The notes under the pieces were generated by a model, which made no database searches, had not been told where the DNA came from, and was given only the letters and a program-made list of their open reading frames with translations. The position numbers and the translations under genes are program-made. A stretch of DNA of 64,000 nt from Pseudobacteriovorax antillogorgiicola (lineage in GTDB: Bacteria > Bdellovibrionota_B > Oligoflexia > Oligoflexales > RGVZ01), in the NCBI GenBank assembly GCA_945898195.1, contig CAMDHM010000010.1, positions 1-64,000 of the forward strand, given 5' to 3'. This document shows, piece by piece, positions 33,807-42,522 of the stretch (within the stretch, counting starts at the first letter, position 1; the number at the start of each line of letters is the position of its first letter).

Positions 33807-34802
33807 ATGAATCATAGTAGACCTCAGACCGTACTGATCAGTGCGACTAAATTGCCACTCATTCTGGCGACCCAAACCGGTGTGACCCTTGCTAGCAGCC
33901 GTCTAAAGCGCAAGAAACGTTGGGAAAAGGCCGATCTCTTGAAGATTCTGCTCCCGGCAATGCTTGTCGCTAGCCTTTTTGCTCTGAAATCCCGGGTCGC
34001 CTTTGGTGCTGAAATTGCCGGGGTTAACATCACTCCACCCCAGGGCTGGGAGGTGACGGAAGGCATGGGTGGTGCTGGTTTTGTGATGCAAGAGCCTTTG
34101 GCGGATAAAGCGGCTATCGAGAAAAATGCTGCAAAAACCGGTAAGGATCAGACGACGTTTCGCCGGAATATCACGGCTGCCGCCATCCAAACCGGGGCTC
34201 CTATTGACGAGCAACGCGCCACGGAACTCCAGGCGGATCTTGAGAAACGTTTTGGTCAAACCAGTATTGTGCGTGACTACCGTGTGACTGAGCATAAGTT
34301 TTTTAACTATCATGGTAAAAATGATGGTTTGGTGATGTATGCCTCGATGACCTTGAGTGACGTGTCCGTGATGCAGATGCACATTCTTGTTTCGGGTTCA
34401 GAGAAACAATATTTGCTGACCTATACGGACCTTGCCGAATCAATTTCCAATCCTAAGAATCAAATTTTTGAAGCCGCATGGAATTCAATGGTTTCGATCG
34501 ACGTGACGGGCGAGGCTCCTAAACGATTTGATCAACAAAAAGCGGTTGAAGCTGGGGTTGTCGGTGGGGGCTTGATTCTTGCGCTGTACATCGTGCTTCG
34601 CATGCGTCGGCGTGGTCCGGTTCAAGAAGCAGATATGATGCTGGCTGAAGAGGCTCGCGCCGCGGGTAACATCGAGAGCCCTTCCGATTTTATGTTGGGT
34701 AGCTCGCTGGCAACCCTGCCGGTTGCCTGGGACCTATCTGGAAGAGAAGTGGATGACCGTTTTTTCGATATGCCTTCAGTGAGTTCTATATCGAATTTCT
34801 AA
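33807..34802 (+). CDS. Bitopic membrane protein of unknown function
   Basis: 331 residues. A basic N-terminus (SSRLKRKKRWEKADLLK) leads into a membrane or signal segment (LLPAMLVASLFAL, then FGAEIAG). The middle is a periplasmic beta-type domain (ITPPQGWEVTEGMGGAGFVM). A second helix (GVVGGGLILALYIVLRMRRR) follows and a cytoplasmic tail ends the protein. No family recognised; the middle part resembles other small lipid-binding-like folds only in general form. It ends one base before the convergent lipoprotein gene. The upstream promoter has a direct repeat, so it may be regulated. Confidence 0.6.
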   Translation: MNHSRPQTVLISATKLPLILATQTGVTLASSRLKRKKRWEKADLLKILLPAMLVASLFALKSRVAFGAEIAGVNITPPQGWEVTEGMGGAGFVMQEPLADKAAIEKNAAKTGKDQTTFRRNITAAAIQTGAPIDEQRATELQADLEKRFGQTSIVRDYRVTEHKFFNYHGKNDGLVMYASMTLSDVSVMQMHILVSGSEKQYLLTYTDLAESISNPKNQIFEAAWNSMVSIDVTGEAPKRFDQQKAVEAGVVGGGLILALYIVLRMRRRGPVQEADMMLAEEARAAGNIESPSDFMLGSSLATLPVAWDLSGREVDDRFFDMPSVSSISNF

Positions 34803-34803
34803 T

Positions 34804-35676
34804 TTAAATTTTCTCGCACATTCGGGTCACAGTATTGAAGACCTCGCCAGTGGCACAAGAGCCTGGCGAGGTCGTTACGTTAATATCGCCTCCGCCGCCT
34901 GAATCAGATCTTGGAACCGCAATCAATTCGATGGGAGTAAGTTTGACGGTGGCATCCGAAAATCCTTCAAAAGTTACCTCGGTGACGCGCCCCTGATATT
35001 TTTGTCCAATGCCGCCGGCACTGACCCAGAGGGATTTGCAAGAATATTTAGTATCGGCACGAGTTTCCGCAACAAACGTGAAGCTTTTGTTGGGTGCCCC
35101 ACTCGTATCTGAATACTCAGCAACATTTGCAATGCGTGGGTTACAGTCAAGCGAAGCCGAAATAGGTGCGTCGTTTGCCGCCGGACTGAAAATCACTGGG
35201 ACCTGAATGGTGAAGGTTTTTCCTGGTTGGCGTGGGATCAAGCGCTCAAACATGGGCTGTAGGTTTGCAGTTGCCACTAACTGTCCGGTTTTGTCCTCGC
35301 TAATTTTAACCGATTTTGCCCAGTAGAGGGCCCCCGGTTCGCCGATAAATCGGGTTTCTGCCGATGAGTAGAGTGCGCGAACTTTTAAGTCGCAGGGTTG
35401 ATCCCGTAGAAATTTTTCCGACATGAATAGGACTTTGCCATCCGGTTGCGGGCTACCATTGGTCGTTTCTGAACAGCCGGAAAGTTCATAAGCAACGGGC
35501 GATTGGGCGTTGGATTCGGCGGACGGGATTTCCATTCCAATGAGGGTCACGGACAATTTAGCCGTTTCGGGACGGATACGACTGGCCTGACTTGGTGTCC
35601 TGCATGCGTTGAATGCGCTGCCAATGAGGGCAAGGCTAATCGCCGCGCGAGCCGTGTTTTTGATGTTGAAGGTCAT
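34804..35676 (-). CDS. Lipoprotein of unknown function
   Basis: 290 residues. Signal peptide MTFNIKNTARAAISLALIGS with lipobox FNAC. The mature part is beta-rich with several Cys (GCSETTNG, QPCDLKV, SLDCNPR, YSCKSLW, GSCATGE, RMCEKI), probably disulfide-bonded; the last segment SDSGGGGDINVTTSPGSCAT is a Gly-rich linker and Cys-containing tail. The ATG follows GAGGGG seven bases upstream; a TTG five codons earlier overlaps that site. Divergent from fur, with its promoter under a palindrome, so iron or metal control is worth testing. Confidence 0.6.
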   Translation of the reverse strand: MTFNIKNTARAAISLALIGSAFNACRTPSQASRIRPETAKLSVTLIGMEIPSAESNAQSPVAYELSGCSETTNGSPQPDGKVLFMSEKFLRDQPCDLKVRALYSSAETRFIGEPGALYWAKSVKISEDKTGQLVATANLQPMFERLIPRQPGKTFTIQVPVIFSPAANDAPISASLDCNPRIANVAEYSDTSGAPNKSFTFVAETRADTKYSCKSLWVSAGGIGQKYQGRVTEVTFEGFSDATVKLTPIELIAVPRSDSGGGGDINVTTSPGSCATGEVFNTVTRMCEKI

Positions 35677-35699
35677 GCTGGGGCCCCTCAAATGTTGCG

Positions 35700-35733
35700 A
35701 AATTGATTAAAGTGGCTTTATTAATTTGGTCAA
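35700..35733 (-). promoter_or_regulatory. Promoter with overlapping palindrome upstream of fur
   Basis: On the minus strand TTGACC (35728-35733) is followed after 16 bases by TTTAAT (35706-35711), one mismatch from TATAAT. It would drive the lipoprotein gene. An imperfect 28-base palindrome (35700-35727: AAATTGATTAAAG mirrored by CTTTATTAATTT) covers the -10 and the whole spacer, a standard place for a repressor. It lies in the intergenic region that also precedes fur. Confidence 0.45.
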
Positions 35734-35776
35734 TTCTATCATGTTACGCATGGGTTCCGTCAAAAGGTGGTGAAAA

Positions 35777-36277
35777 ATGACTGAGAAATTGAAGCCTGCG
35801 GGTGTCGCGTTGGCCGACAAATGGTTTTGGGATGTTCTCAATTCATATCTGGAAAAGCAGACCCTAAAGCAAACGCGCCAGCGTAAGGTCGTGGTCGAGG
35901 AGTTTTTGAGTCTGGATCGTCACGTTGACGCGGAAGACTTGCATGGAATTGTGCGCAAAAGGGACCCAAAGGTTGGTCTGGCAACGGTTTACCGGACATT
36001 GAATCTTTTGAAGGAGGCTGGTCTGGCCGATCAAAAGTCATTCCGCGACGGAAGGTCCGTGTTTGAAATTCACCGCCCGGACCACCATCACGATCATCTG
36101 GTGTGCCTGGATTGTGGAAAGATCATGGAATTTGAGAATGACGAAATTGAAAACCTGCAAGAAAAGGTTGCAGAAGGCCTGGGGTTCAAACTCACCGGGC
36201 ACAGGCTTGATCTCTATGGCCACTGCTTGCGGCGGGACTGCAAAATCACCGACCGCGATGATCGCGGAAGGCCCTAA
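35777..36277 (+). CDS. fur: Fur-family metal-responsive transcription regulator
   Basis: 166 residues. N-terminal winged helix (LKQTRQRKVVVEEFLSLDRH, then VGLATVYRTLNLLKEAGLAD, the DNA-recognition part). C-terminal dimer/metal domain with FEIHRPDHHHDHLVCLDCGK, IMEFENDEIE and a second Cys pair CLRRDC. HHDH plus CxxC fit Fur or Zur; the class cannot be fixed by eye. Fur represses genes when loaded with Fe(II). The upstream gap contains a palindrome, which may be its own site. Its 3' end overlaps the convergent gene by 32 bases. Confidence 0.9.
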   Translation: MTEKLKPAGVALADKWFWDVLNSYLEKQTLKQTRQRKVVVEEFLSLDRHVDAEDLHGIVRKRDPKVGLATVYRTLNLLKEAGLADQKSFRDGRSVFEIHRPDHHHDHLVCLDCGKIMEFENDEIENLQEKVAEGLGFKLTGHRLDLYGHCLRRDCKITDRDDRGRP

Positions 36278-38033
36278 AAGAATCGCTCCAAATTTGACCG
36301 GTGGACTCTCCGATCGGAAGATAAAGGGTCACAATTAGGTACATGCTGACGATTATCCCTACCACCACGGCCACGGCTGTGATGGTTTGTCTGAAGTGGC
36401 GATCCTTTCGCCACTTGACCTCCAAATTTTGGACGACTTGGGTGAGTAGTCCCGCCGTAGGACTGTAAGCCACCGGTGATTTTGCTGATGGCGATTTTTT
36501 TTTCGCAGCACTCTGTGTTTGTATGGCATCGGGCGCTGGTTCAATTGTAGTCAGGGGCGCTGGAGCGTTTGGTGCCGCGACATCAGGCTCTGGTATAAAA
36601 TCGGTGAAGGCTTTCATTTGCTCGGCCAGAAAGACTGGCAGCGCGGTAGCCAATCGAGCGCGTTGTTCGTGGTCAAGGTCAGAAAATGCGAATTCTGCAA
36701 CATGGGGATGCAGGGCATGCTCCGGTCTTGGATCTTTATAAGTGCTGGTCAATTTCGCAAAAATAGGACTGCCAAACATTTTACTCAAAAGGGGCGATTC
36801 GACCTTGGCCAGGGCGTATCTGCCGACCCGAAGCCCGGTCAGTATCGTCCCCTGCAAAGGATGAAGCTTCGTCAAGCGGGCGGGAATGCTAATCTCAGCA
36901 AACGACAAGGTATGTTCGGATGGTAAATAAACGATATCCGGTTGATCAAACTCAGGAGCCTTGACGGAGTTTGCAGCAAACCGGCTTGCTATGGCCTCGC
37001 GGATGAGATGAGATTTTTGGGGCAGCTGATATATTGGACGATGATGAAACGCATTTCGCACGGCCGTGAAATCTATTTTGTCGCCGAGAATGAGTACTGG
37101 GACGTGGGGCTCGATATTGTTCATCAGTGCGGCAAATTGGGCTCCGCCGCTGTCGGCAGCCAAGGTGTCCTCGACCAGCACTATGTCGGGTGAGAAATAC
37201 CGGGGCTCCACTGGGATGCTATGACGTTGCAGCGCCGCCGATAACTTGAATCTTGGAGGCGGAAGGGCATCGATAATCTCGTTACGGAGCCCCGGAGATT
37301 CGATTGCCATGAAAATTCTGCAGCTCGGTCCGACTCCGGTATTTCGCAGATCGCGCAAGACAAATTGAACCGGCTGCCGAAATTTTTCCGGAACCGACCA
37401 TTTGCAAATGGTCGCCTGTGAGAACCGATAAAACAGAAAGCTATTGCGGACGGCGATCACTTCCAGTTTTAGTGACGGTAATCCGATCGCATCTGCCAGG
37501 CTGCCGTGAAGGCCGAATAAGGTACCAACCGCTGCCTCAAGGCGCGACTCAATCCAGATCTGGTCTCGGGAAATCCAAACCACACGTGCGGGAAGGTGCA
37601 ACGAGGCCAACTGATTCATACCAATCATGGACGACGCCAGGGGGAGGGCGTCCGGACTAGTAGAGCTGGCGAAGATAAAACGTTCCGCCCAGAGCGACGA
37701 CGGCAGATCCAGCGGGAGTATGTCACGGAAGTTATAGGCGGCGGCAAGGCTCATCGCCCCAGGGTTTATTTTTAGGGGGCTCAACACGAATCGCACCCCT
37801 TGCAGCTCAGGCCGTTGGGCGAGATAACGAAGGGCTGCTGTTTCTTTTTCTGCGGACCCGAGGTTGCCCAGGACAACGATGGTGGTCCGCCGGGCAGCCA
37901 CAGCAGACATAAGGGCGTCAAGGCTACTAAAAAAATCACAGTGGAACCCGCTATGCTTTAGCTGGTTCTCGTGGGACCTGACTTGCTCGGTAATCGCATT
38001 GGTCAGCCAATAAATTCTTTTCTTCTTTTGCAT
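36246..38033 (-). CDS. Multi-domain signalling-like membrane protein (degenerate receiver and PilZ-like parts)
   Basis: About 595 residues. I see, in order: a receiver-like fold without its Asp pocket (KRIYWLTNAITEQVRSHENQ; VVLGNLGSAE), a beta-rich part (PARVVWISRDQIWIESRLEA), a second receiver-like part (PDIVLVEDTLAADSGG; VPVLILGDKIDF), a second beta-rich part (IPARLTKLHPLQGTILTGLR) that looks PilZ-like, a Pro/Ala linker and a C-terminal helix (TAVAVVVGIIVSMYLIVTLY). These assignments are by fold pattern, not by firm motif. It overlaps the end of fur by 32 bases and is divergent from prc. The start is the ATG at 38033; a GTG at 38075 is possible. Confidence 0.55.
   Translation of the reverse strand: MQKKKRIYWLTNAITEQVRSHENQLKHSGFHCDFFSSLDALMSAVAARRTTIVVLGNLGSAEKETAALRYLAQRPELQGVRFVLSPLKINPGAMSLAAAYNFRDILPLDLPSSLWAERFIFASSTSPDALPLASSMIGMNQLASLHLPARVVWISRDQIWIESRLEAAVGTLFGLHGSLADAIGLPSLKLEVIAVRNSFLFYRFSQATICKWSVPEKFRQPVQFVLRDLRNTGVGPSCRIFMAIESPGLRNEIIDALPPPRFKLSAALQRHSIPVEPRYFSPDIVLVEDTLAADSGGAQFAALMNNIEPHVPVLILGDKIDFTAVRNAFHHRPIYQLPQKSHLIREAIASRFAANSVKAPEFDQPDIVYLPSEHTLSFAEISIPARLTKLHPLQGTILTGLRVGRYALAKVESPLLSKMFGSPIFAKLTSTYKDPRPEHALHPHVAEFAFSDLDHEQRARLATALPVFLAEQMKAFTDFIPEPDVAAPNAPAPLTTIEPAPDAIQTQSAAKKKSPSAKSPVAYSPTAGLLTQVVQNLEVKWRKDRHFRQTITAVAVVVGIIVSMYLIVTLYLPIGESTGQIWSDSFRAFRDHRGR
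36253..36267. terminator. Short perfect hairpin within the fur overlap
   Basis: CCGCGA, loop TGA, TCGCGG: six perfect pairs inside the 32 bases shared by fur and the convergent gene. It is part of both coding sequences. It could act as a termination or RNA-end structure, though no T tract follows on either strand. Confidence 0.28.
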
Positions 38034-38105
38034 CTCTGGGGGATCGGTACAATTTGGGCTATTATGAAGAGTCACTTCATTCCCGAGCTAACGGAGTTTT
38101 TTGGA

Positions 38106-40325
38106 ATGTTATCTAAACTGTTGAAATCGAGAGAAAAATTAGCGGGTTTAGCCATCTGTGCAATGGGGCTTTTAGGTGCTGTCCGCCCAGGAACGGCGTT
38201 GGCATTGGATTGTTCTCAGGTCAACCAGTTAACCAAGTCGTATTTCAACATTCATTTCTCATTTTCAACCTGGACTGATGAACTGGCGACACGAACGCTC
38301 GATAATTTCATCAAGGCTTGGGACTCTGGGAAGATTTATTTTCTGCAGGCGGACATTGACCGTTTTACGAAGAACTACGGAATGCACCTTGATGACATGA
38401 TTAAAGTCAATGACTGCAAGGCCATCACGGACATCAGCAATACGTTTTCCCAACGCTTTGTGGAGCGGCAGCATGAAGTCGACAAGGATATTCTTGCAAA
38501 GCAGGATTTCACAGTTGATGAATTCCTAGAGTTTGATCGCAAAAAACAGTCGTGGGCAACCACATCTGAAGAAATTAATGAACGCTGGCGCAAACGGGTC
38601 AAATTTCAGCTCCTTCAATTGAAGGAATCCCTCGGTGACATCACTAAGGCTCAGGAAAAACTCACAAAGCGTTATAAACTTGGCAATAGACGGCAGCAAG
38701 AAATGTCCATGGATGACGTCTATTCGTTGTTTTTGGCGTCGTTTGCCACCGCCCTTGACCCCCATTCTGGTTACCTTTCCGCCGAGGAACTTGAAGATTT
38801 CCGGATTCAAACGCGACTCAGCCTTGAGGGTATCGGGGCGGTGCTGCGGAGCGAAGACGGCTTCACGACAATTCAAACCCTTGTCCCCGGTGGAGCCGCG
38901 GCTCAAACTGGAAAAGTTAAGGTCGATGATAAAATCATCGCCGTAGCGCAAGGCAAGGAAGCGCCCGTCGACGTCATCGATATGGATTTGCGTGAGGTCG
39001 TGAAATTAATCCGCGGTACCCGAGGGACCGAAGTAAGGCTGACGGTCCTGCGCGAGACCAAAGGCAAAAGCGTACAACATGTTGTGCCCGTCGTGCGCGA
39101 GAAAATTCAGCTTACCGACCGTGCCGCGAAATCAAAAATTCATAAAGTTGAACTTAATGAGGGCTCTGGCCCCCCGCGGAAAATTAATGTTGGCGTGATC
39201 ACTTTACCTTCTTTCTACATGGACTTTGAGGGGCGTCAAAATCGTCAATCCAATTTCACCAGCAGTTCGGCTGATATGCTGCGTGAACTCAAGAAGATGC
39301 GGGAACAAAAAGTCGATGCCGTGGTTGTTGATTTGCGGAGCAATGGCGGCGGTAGCCTTGATGAGGCGATCAATGTCGCAGGCCTGTTCACGGGAAAGGG
39401 ACCGCAAGTTCAGATTCGTGGTTCAGAAGGAAAGACGTTTGTTCAACAATATAAAGACGGCCCTGCTGCGTGGGATGGTCCGCTTGCAGTCGTAATTAAT
39501 CGGCAATCTGCCAGTGCAAGTGAGATTTTTGCAGGCGCGATTCAAGATTACGGCCGCGGCCTTATCATTGGTGGCCACCATACTTTTGGCAAGGGTACCG
39601 TGCAGAATTTAGAGAATCTTGACGAGCGGCTCGGAGCGATCAAGGTCACGATTAGCAAGTTTTATCGGCCTGCTGGATCAAGCACACAGTTGCGCGGCGT
39701 TGAGTCCGATATTGTACTTCCCGATATTATGGATGATCTCGAAATTGGTGAAAAGCATTACGACTATGCCCTGCCGTGGGAGAAGATCGAGCCCTCGGAG
39801 TTTAAATCGTACAGCATGACCAATGGATTCATTCCGCCGCTTCGGACAGCAAGTCACGCAAGAATTGACAAGGACCCTGCTTTCAAAAAAATTCTGGGAG
39901 ACATCAAAGAATACCGGGATGGAGAAGCGCTTCGTAACCGTGTCAGTTTGAAGGAAAAAATTGCTGACAAGGATGCCGCCAAGAACCACAGTAAGGCCGT
40001 TGGCAAAAAGGGCGGAAAATCATCTGGAACAACTGGGCCAGATGGTGAGGAACTCAATGAACCGGGCGAATTGAACGAGGACGAGACCAGCATCAATGAC
40101 GATTTTGTGATGCAGGAATCGCTGCGTATTACGGCAAACTATGCTCAGCTTCTTGGTAAGCGCCCAATTACCGAAGCACACTTGCCGGGCATCAAGCCGT
40201 CAAAGCTTTTTGCGGGTGACCCTAAAACAGAAAAGAATAAGTCTGTGACTGGCGGCCCAAGGCGTTCACCTCAGCGCCCACCAGCGTCGGGTTCCATTAC
40301 GACGAAGAAGTCTGCAGGGGAATAA
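38106..40325 (+). CDS. prc: Tail-specific C-terminal processing protease (S41, Prc type)
   Basis: 739 residues. Signal peptide MLSKLLKSREKLAGLAICAM ending near ALA. The N-terminal helical domain of Prc proteins follows (CSQVNQLTKSYFNIHFSF), then a PDZ domain (LEGIGAVLRSEDGFTTIQTL) and the S41 catalytic core: Ser470 in RQSASASEIF and Lys496 in FGKGTVQNLE form the Ser/Lys dyad, as in E. coli Prc. It degrades periplasmic proteins by their C-termini and trims lipoprotein-linked substrates. The start is the ATG with GGAG upstream that begins the signal peptide; ATG 38064 is an alternative. The C-terminus, Lys/Gly-rich and disordered, overlaps the kinase gene by 29 bases. Confidence 0.93.
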   Translation: MLSKLLKSREKLAGLAICAMGLLGAVRPGTALALDCSQVNQLTKSYFNIHFSFSTWTDELATRTLDNFIKAWDSGKIYFLQADIDRFTKNYGMHLDDMIKVNDCKAITDISNTFSQRFVERQHEVDKDILAKQDFTVDEFLEFDRKKQSWATTSEEINERWRKRVKFQLLQLKESLGDITKAQEKLTKRYKLGNRRQQEMSMDDVYSLFLASFATALDPHSGYLSAEELEDFRIQTRLSLEGIGAVLRSEDGFTTIQTLVPGGAAAQTGKVKVDDKIIAVAQGKEAPVDVIDMDLREVVKLIRGTRGTEVRLTVLRETKGKSVQHVVPVVREKIQLTDRAAKSKIHKVELNEGSGPPRKINVGVITLPSFYMDFEGRQNRQSNFTSSSADMLRELKKMREQKVDAVVVDLRSNGGGSLDEAINVAGLFTGKGPQVQIRGSEGKTFVQQYKDGPAAWDGPLAVVINRQSASASEIFAGAIQDYGRGLIIGGHHTFGKGTVQNLENLDERLGAIKVTISKFYRPAGSSTQLRGVESDIVLPDIMDDLEIGEKHYDYALPWEKIEPSEFKSYSMTNGFIPPLRTASHARIDKDPAFKKILGDIKEYRDGEALRNRVSLKEKIADKDAAKNHSKAVGKKGGKSSGTTGPDGEELNEPGELNEDETSINDDFVMQESLRITANYAQLLGKRPITEAHLPGIKPSKLFAGDPKTEKNKSVTGGPRRSPQRPPASGSITTKKSAGE

Positions 40326-41424
40326 GTGGAAGGGTGACCGTAAAGGTCGTTCCTTCCCCGATTTTACTGGCAGCCGTTAGTTTTCCGCCCATTTCAGTGA
40401 CCAGCCCATAACAGATCGAAAGTCCAAGCCCGGTGCCTTCACCGGGCTCTTTCGTTGTAAAAAACGGGTCGAATATTTTTTTGATGTGTTCTGGTTTTAT
40501 ACCAACTCCAGTATCCGACACCACAATCAGCAAATTTTCCATCGCTTTATCGTTTTTTACCTCCAGCGATAAATCGCCGCCGCCGCGCATTGCTTGCATC
40601 GAATTTTGAAGGAGGTTTAGTACCACCTGGATGATCTGGTTTTTGTCGCCAAGAACCTTGCTCGATTTTGCATGGAAATGTTCGCGAATTTGAATGTTTT
40701 GGTTCAAGTTGATTCGTGCAAAGCGCAACGCTGATTCGGTGGCCTCCATTGCATCCATCGGAGTGAATAGTTTTTTTCTGCCTTCGACTGGTTGCACCCT
40801 GGCGAAATCGAGCAGGCTTTGAACGATCTCTTTGCATCTTTGTGAAGCGGCTTCGATTTCCCGCACATCGTCATAATAGGGACTATCTTTGGGCATTTCC
40901 CGAAGCAGCATTTGCGAAAAAATCATGATCCCGCCAAGCGGATTATTGATTTCATGGGCGATGCCTCCGGCCAGAAGTCCAATAGAGGCGAGTTTTTCGC
41001 TCTGAATCAACCGTGATTGCATGACGGCAGCTTCGGTGCGGTCTCGGTAAATATGCACCGCGAAGCGTTGCCCCTTGCTTTCAGGAAAGGGTTGGGAGGT
41101 AACTTCAAAAGAACGCTCTGGCACGACATCAACCAGGGGGAACTGGTTAGGAGAATTGCCCTCGATCGTGTCTTGAAGTTTGCAGGCAGGGCAAGGCTTC
41201 AGTCGCCCTGCGATGGCTTTATGGCACTTCATTCCGACCACTTTGCGGACGTCAATGCCGGCCATTTTCGCGGCGGCCAGATTGGCCCTTTGGATCAAAT
41301 AATCCGGGGCAATGATTAGCACAGGGTCGATTAGAGCATCGAAAGTCGCAACCCATTGTCGTTTTAGTTCCTCGACGAAGTGTAGGGTTTCTTCCGTTCG
41401 GTTTTTTTCGGATTTGTTCACCAT
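40297..41424 (-). CDS. Sensor histidine kinase with Cys/His-rich PAS domain
   Basis: 375 residues, cytoplasmic (no membrane helix). PAS domain (about 20-130) with KCHKAIAGRLKPCPACK: Cys67, His68, Cys78 and Cys81 could bind a metal or sense redox state. Similar CH...CxxC PAS modules occur in deltaproteobacterial kinases. HisKA follows with phosphoacceptor His157 in GGIAHEINNPLGG. The ATPase domain has an N-box (QVVLNLLQNSMQAM), G1 (DTGVGI), F-box (FDPFFTTK) and G2 (GTGLGLSI). No response regulator is adjacent, so this is an orphan. It is convergent with prc. Confidence 0.92.
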   Translation of the reverse strand: MVNKSEKNRTEETLHFVEELKRQWVATFDALIDPVLIIAPDYLIQRANLAAAKMAGIDVRKVVGMKCHKAIAGRLKPCPACKLQDTIEGNSPNQFPLVDVVPERSFEVTSQPFPESKGQRFAVHIYRDRTEAAVMQSRLIQSEKLASIGLLAGGIAHEINNPLGGIMIFSQMLLREMPKDSPYYDDVREIEAASQRCKEIVQSLLDFARVQPVEGRKKLFTPMDAMEATESALRFARINLNQNIQIREHFHAKSSKVLGDKNQIIQVVLNLLQNSMQAMRGGGDLSLEVKNDKAMENLLIVVSDTGVGIKPEHIKKIFDPFFTTKEPGEGTGLGLSICYGLVTEMGGKLTAASKIGEGTTFTVTLPLIPLQTSSS

Positions 41425-41585
41425 TTATATCGACTCCAAAAAGACTAATGAATTCATTCTACTACCTCTTGTGGTCGCGGTGAATATTTAGCGAGAAAAG
41501 GGCGATTTGGGAAACGGTTTAACTTTCGCTCAATTTATTGTGCCTGCGAGCCGATGAGGAAATCTGATGTTTGGTGGAGGGAAGC

Positions 41586-42497
41586 GTGAAATTGGGTCGA
41601 CCCCAGTCTTTTATCTTTGTTGCGGATGTCGCCTTAACCGGCTTCGTTGCCGTGGCTGCCTCTGGATGTAGCGGGCCCAATTTATATCAACCGCATTCTA
41701 CAGGAATAAACCGTGAGTTGGGTGCCAGCCAGTTGCCAGACGGTGACGCCACGAATGAGGGCGGCAATGCTGATCTGCAGGGTACAGCCCAGTACCACGG
41801 GACCGGCAATCTTGCGGTGGCTGATAGCGGGGGAAGTAGCCTCAATAATTACGGGGTCGCGAAGTCACAGTTGACGGCGGAAGTTCGGTCCTCTGTTTTT
41901 ACGCTGACGTCCTTCGGGGCAGAGTTAACGAGCAAGCCAAAAAGTGACAAGGTTACGTTGGATAGCATGAACCGCCAAACGGTTTATAATATCGCACCGT
42001 CCGCGACTTGGCCTGCTGGAGATACGAATTATTCGCAGAATAAATACCTTGTTTTTGCAAAGTCATTTACTGGGGCTGGGTCGACTTTTACTGCCGATAA
42101 ACCATTTCCAGTGTTTCCAGTAAAGCAATCGGCCGCGCGCGATTTTGGTGCCCTTGCCGCCCTCGGAAAAGCCTCGTTTACGGTGACATTTAACGGAAAT
42201 ATCGTCGCCGATTATACGGTTACCCGTGTTTACAACTCCGATCTTCCTGGTTGTCGTAATGATGTTTTTGCAGGGCCAACGGCTCTTCTCGGGGATACGG
42301 TCAATACAATTGGGATCAAGATAGCGGTAGCCCTGCGGGGTGGTGATAGTGCCTACGGAAAGTTCCCTGCGACGAGCATGGTCTTTGTGAACGACTTCCG
42401 TAATGGTGGCGCGATATCGATGATCGGTTCCTGTTCGCCATCTTACAATAAAGATAAAAACAATCTCGCTTACTTGTCGATGACCTATTTGAAGTAA
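41586..42497 (+). CDS. Lipoprotein of unknown function, exporter operon
   Basis: 303 residues: signal MKLGRPQSFIFVADVALTGF with lipobox ASGC. The mature part is beta-rich with two Cys near the end (PGCRNDV, GSCSPSY) and many Asn, Gly, Ser and Thr; probable all-beta fold. The GTG start at 41586 has GGAGGG five bases before it; the upstream TTG at 41571 is less likely. It is the first gene of a three-gene plus-strand set leading into an ABC ATPase. No family recognised. Its position suggests a periplasmic or outer-membrane part of the exporter. Confidence 0.62.
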   Translation: MKLGRPQSFIFVADVALTGFVAVAASGCSGPNLYQPHSTGINRELGASQLPDGDATNEGGNADLQGTAQYHGTGNLAVADSGGSSLNNYGVAKSQLTAEVRSSVFTLTSFGAELTSKPKSDKVTLDSMNRQTVYNIAPSATWPAGDTNYSQNKYLVFAKSFTGAGSTFTADKPFPVFPVKQSAARDFGALAALGKASFTVTFNGNIVADYTVTRVYNSDLPGCRNDVFAGPTALLGDTVNTIGIKIAVALRGGDSAYGKFPATSMVFVNDFRNGGAISMIGSCSPSYNKDKNNLAYLSMTYLK

Positions 42498-42522
42498 GGG
42501 TGGCTTTTAGAAGGGGATTATT

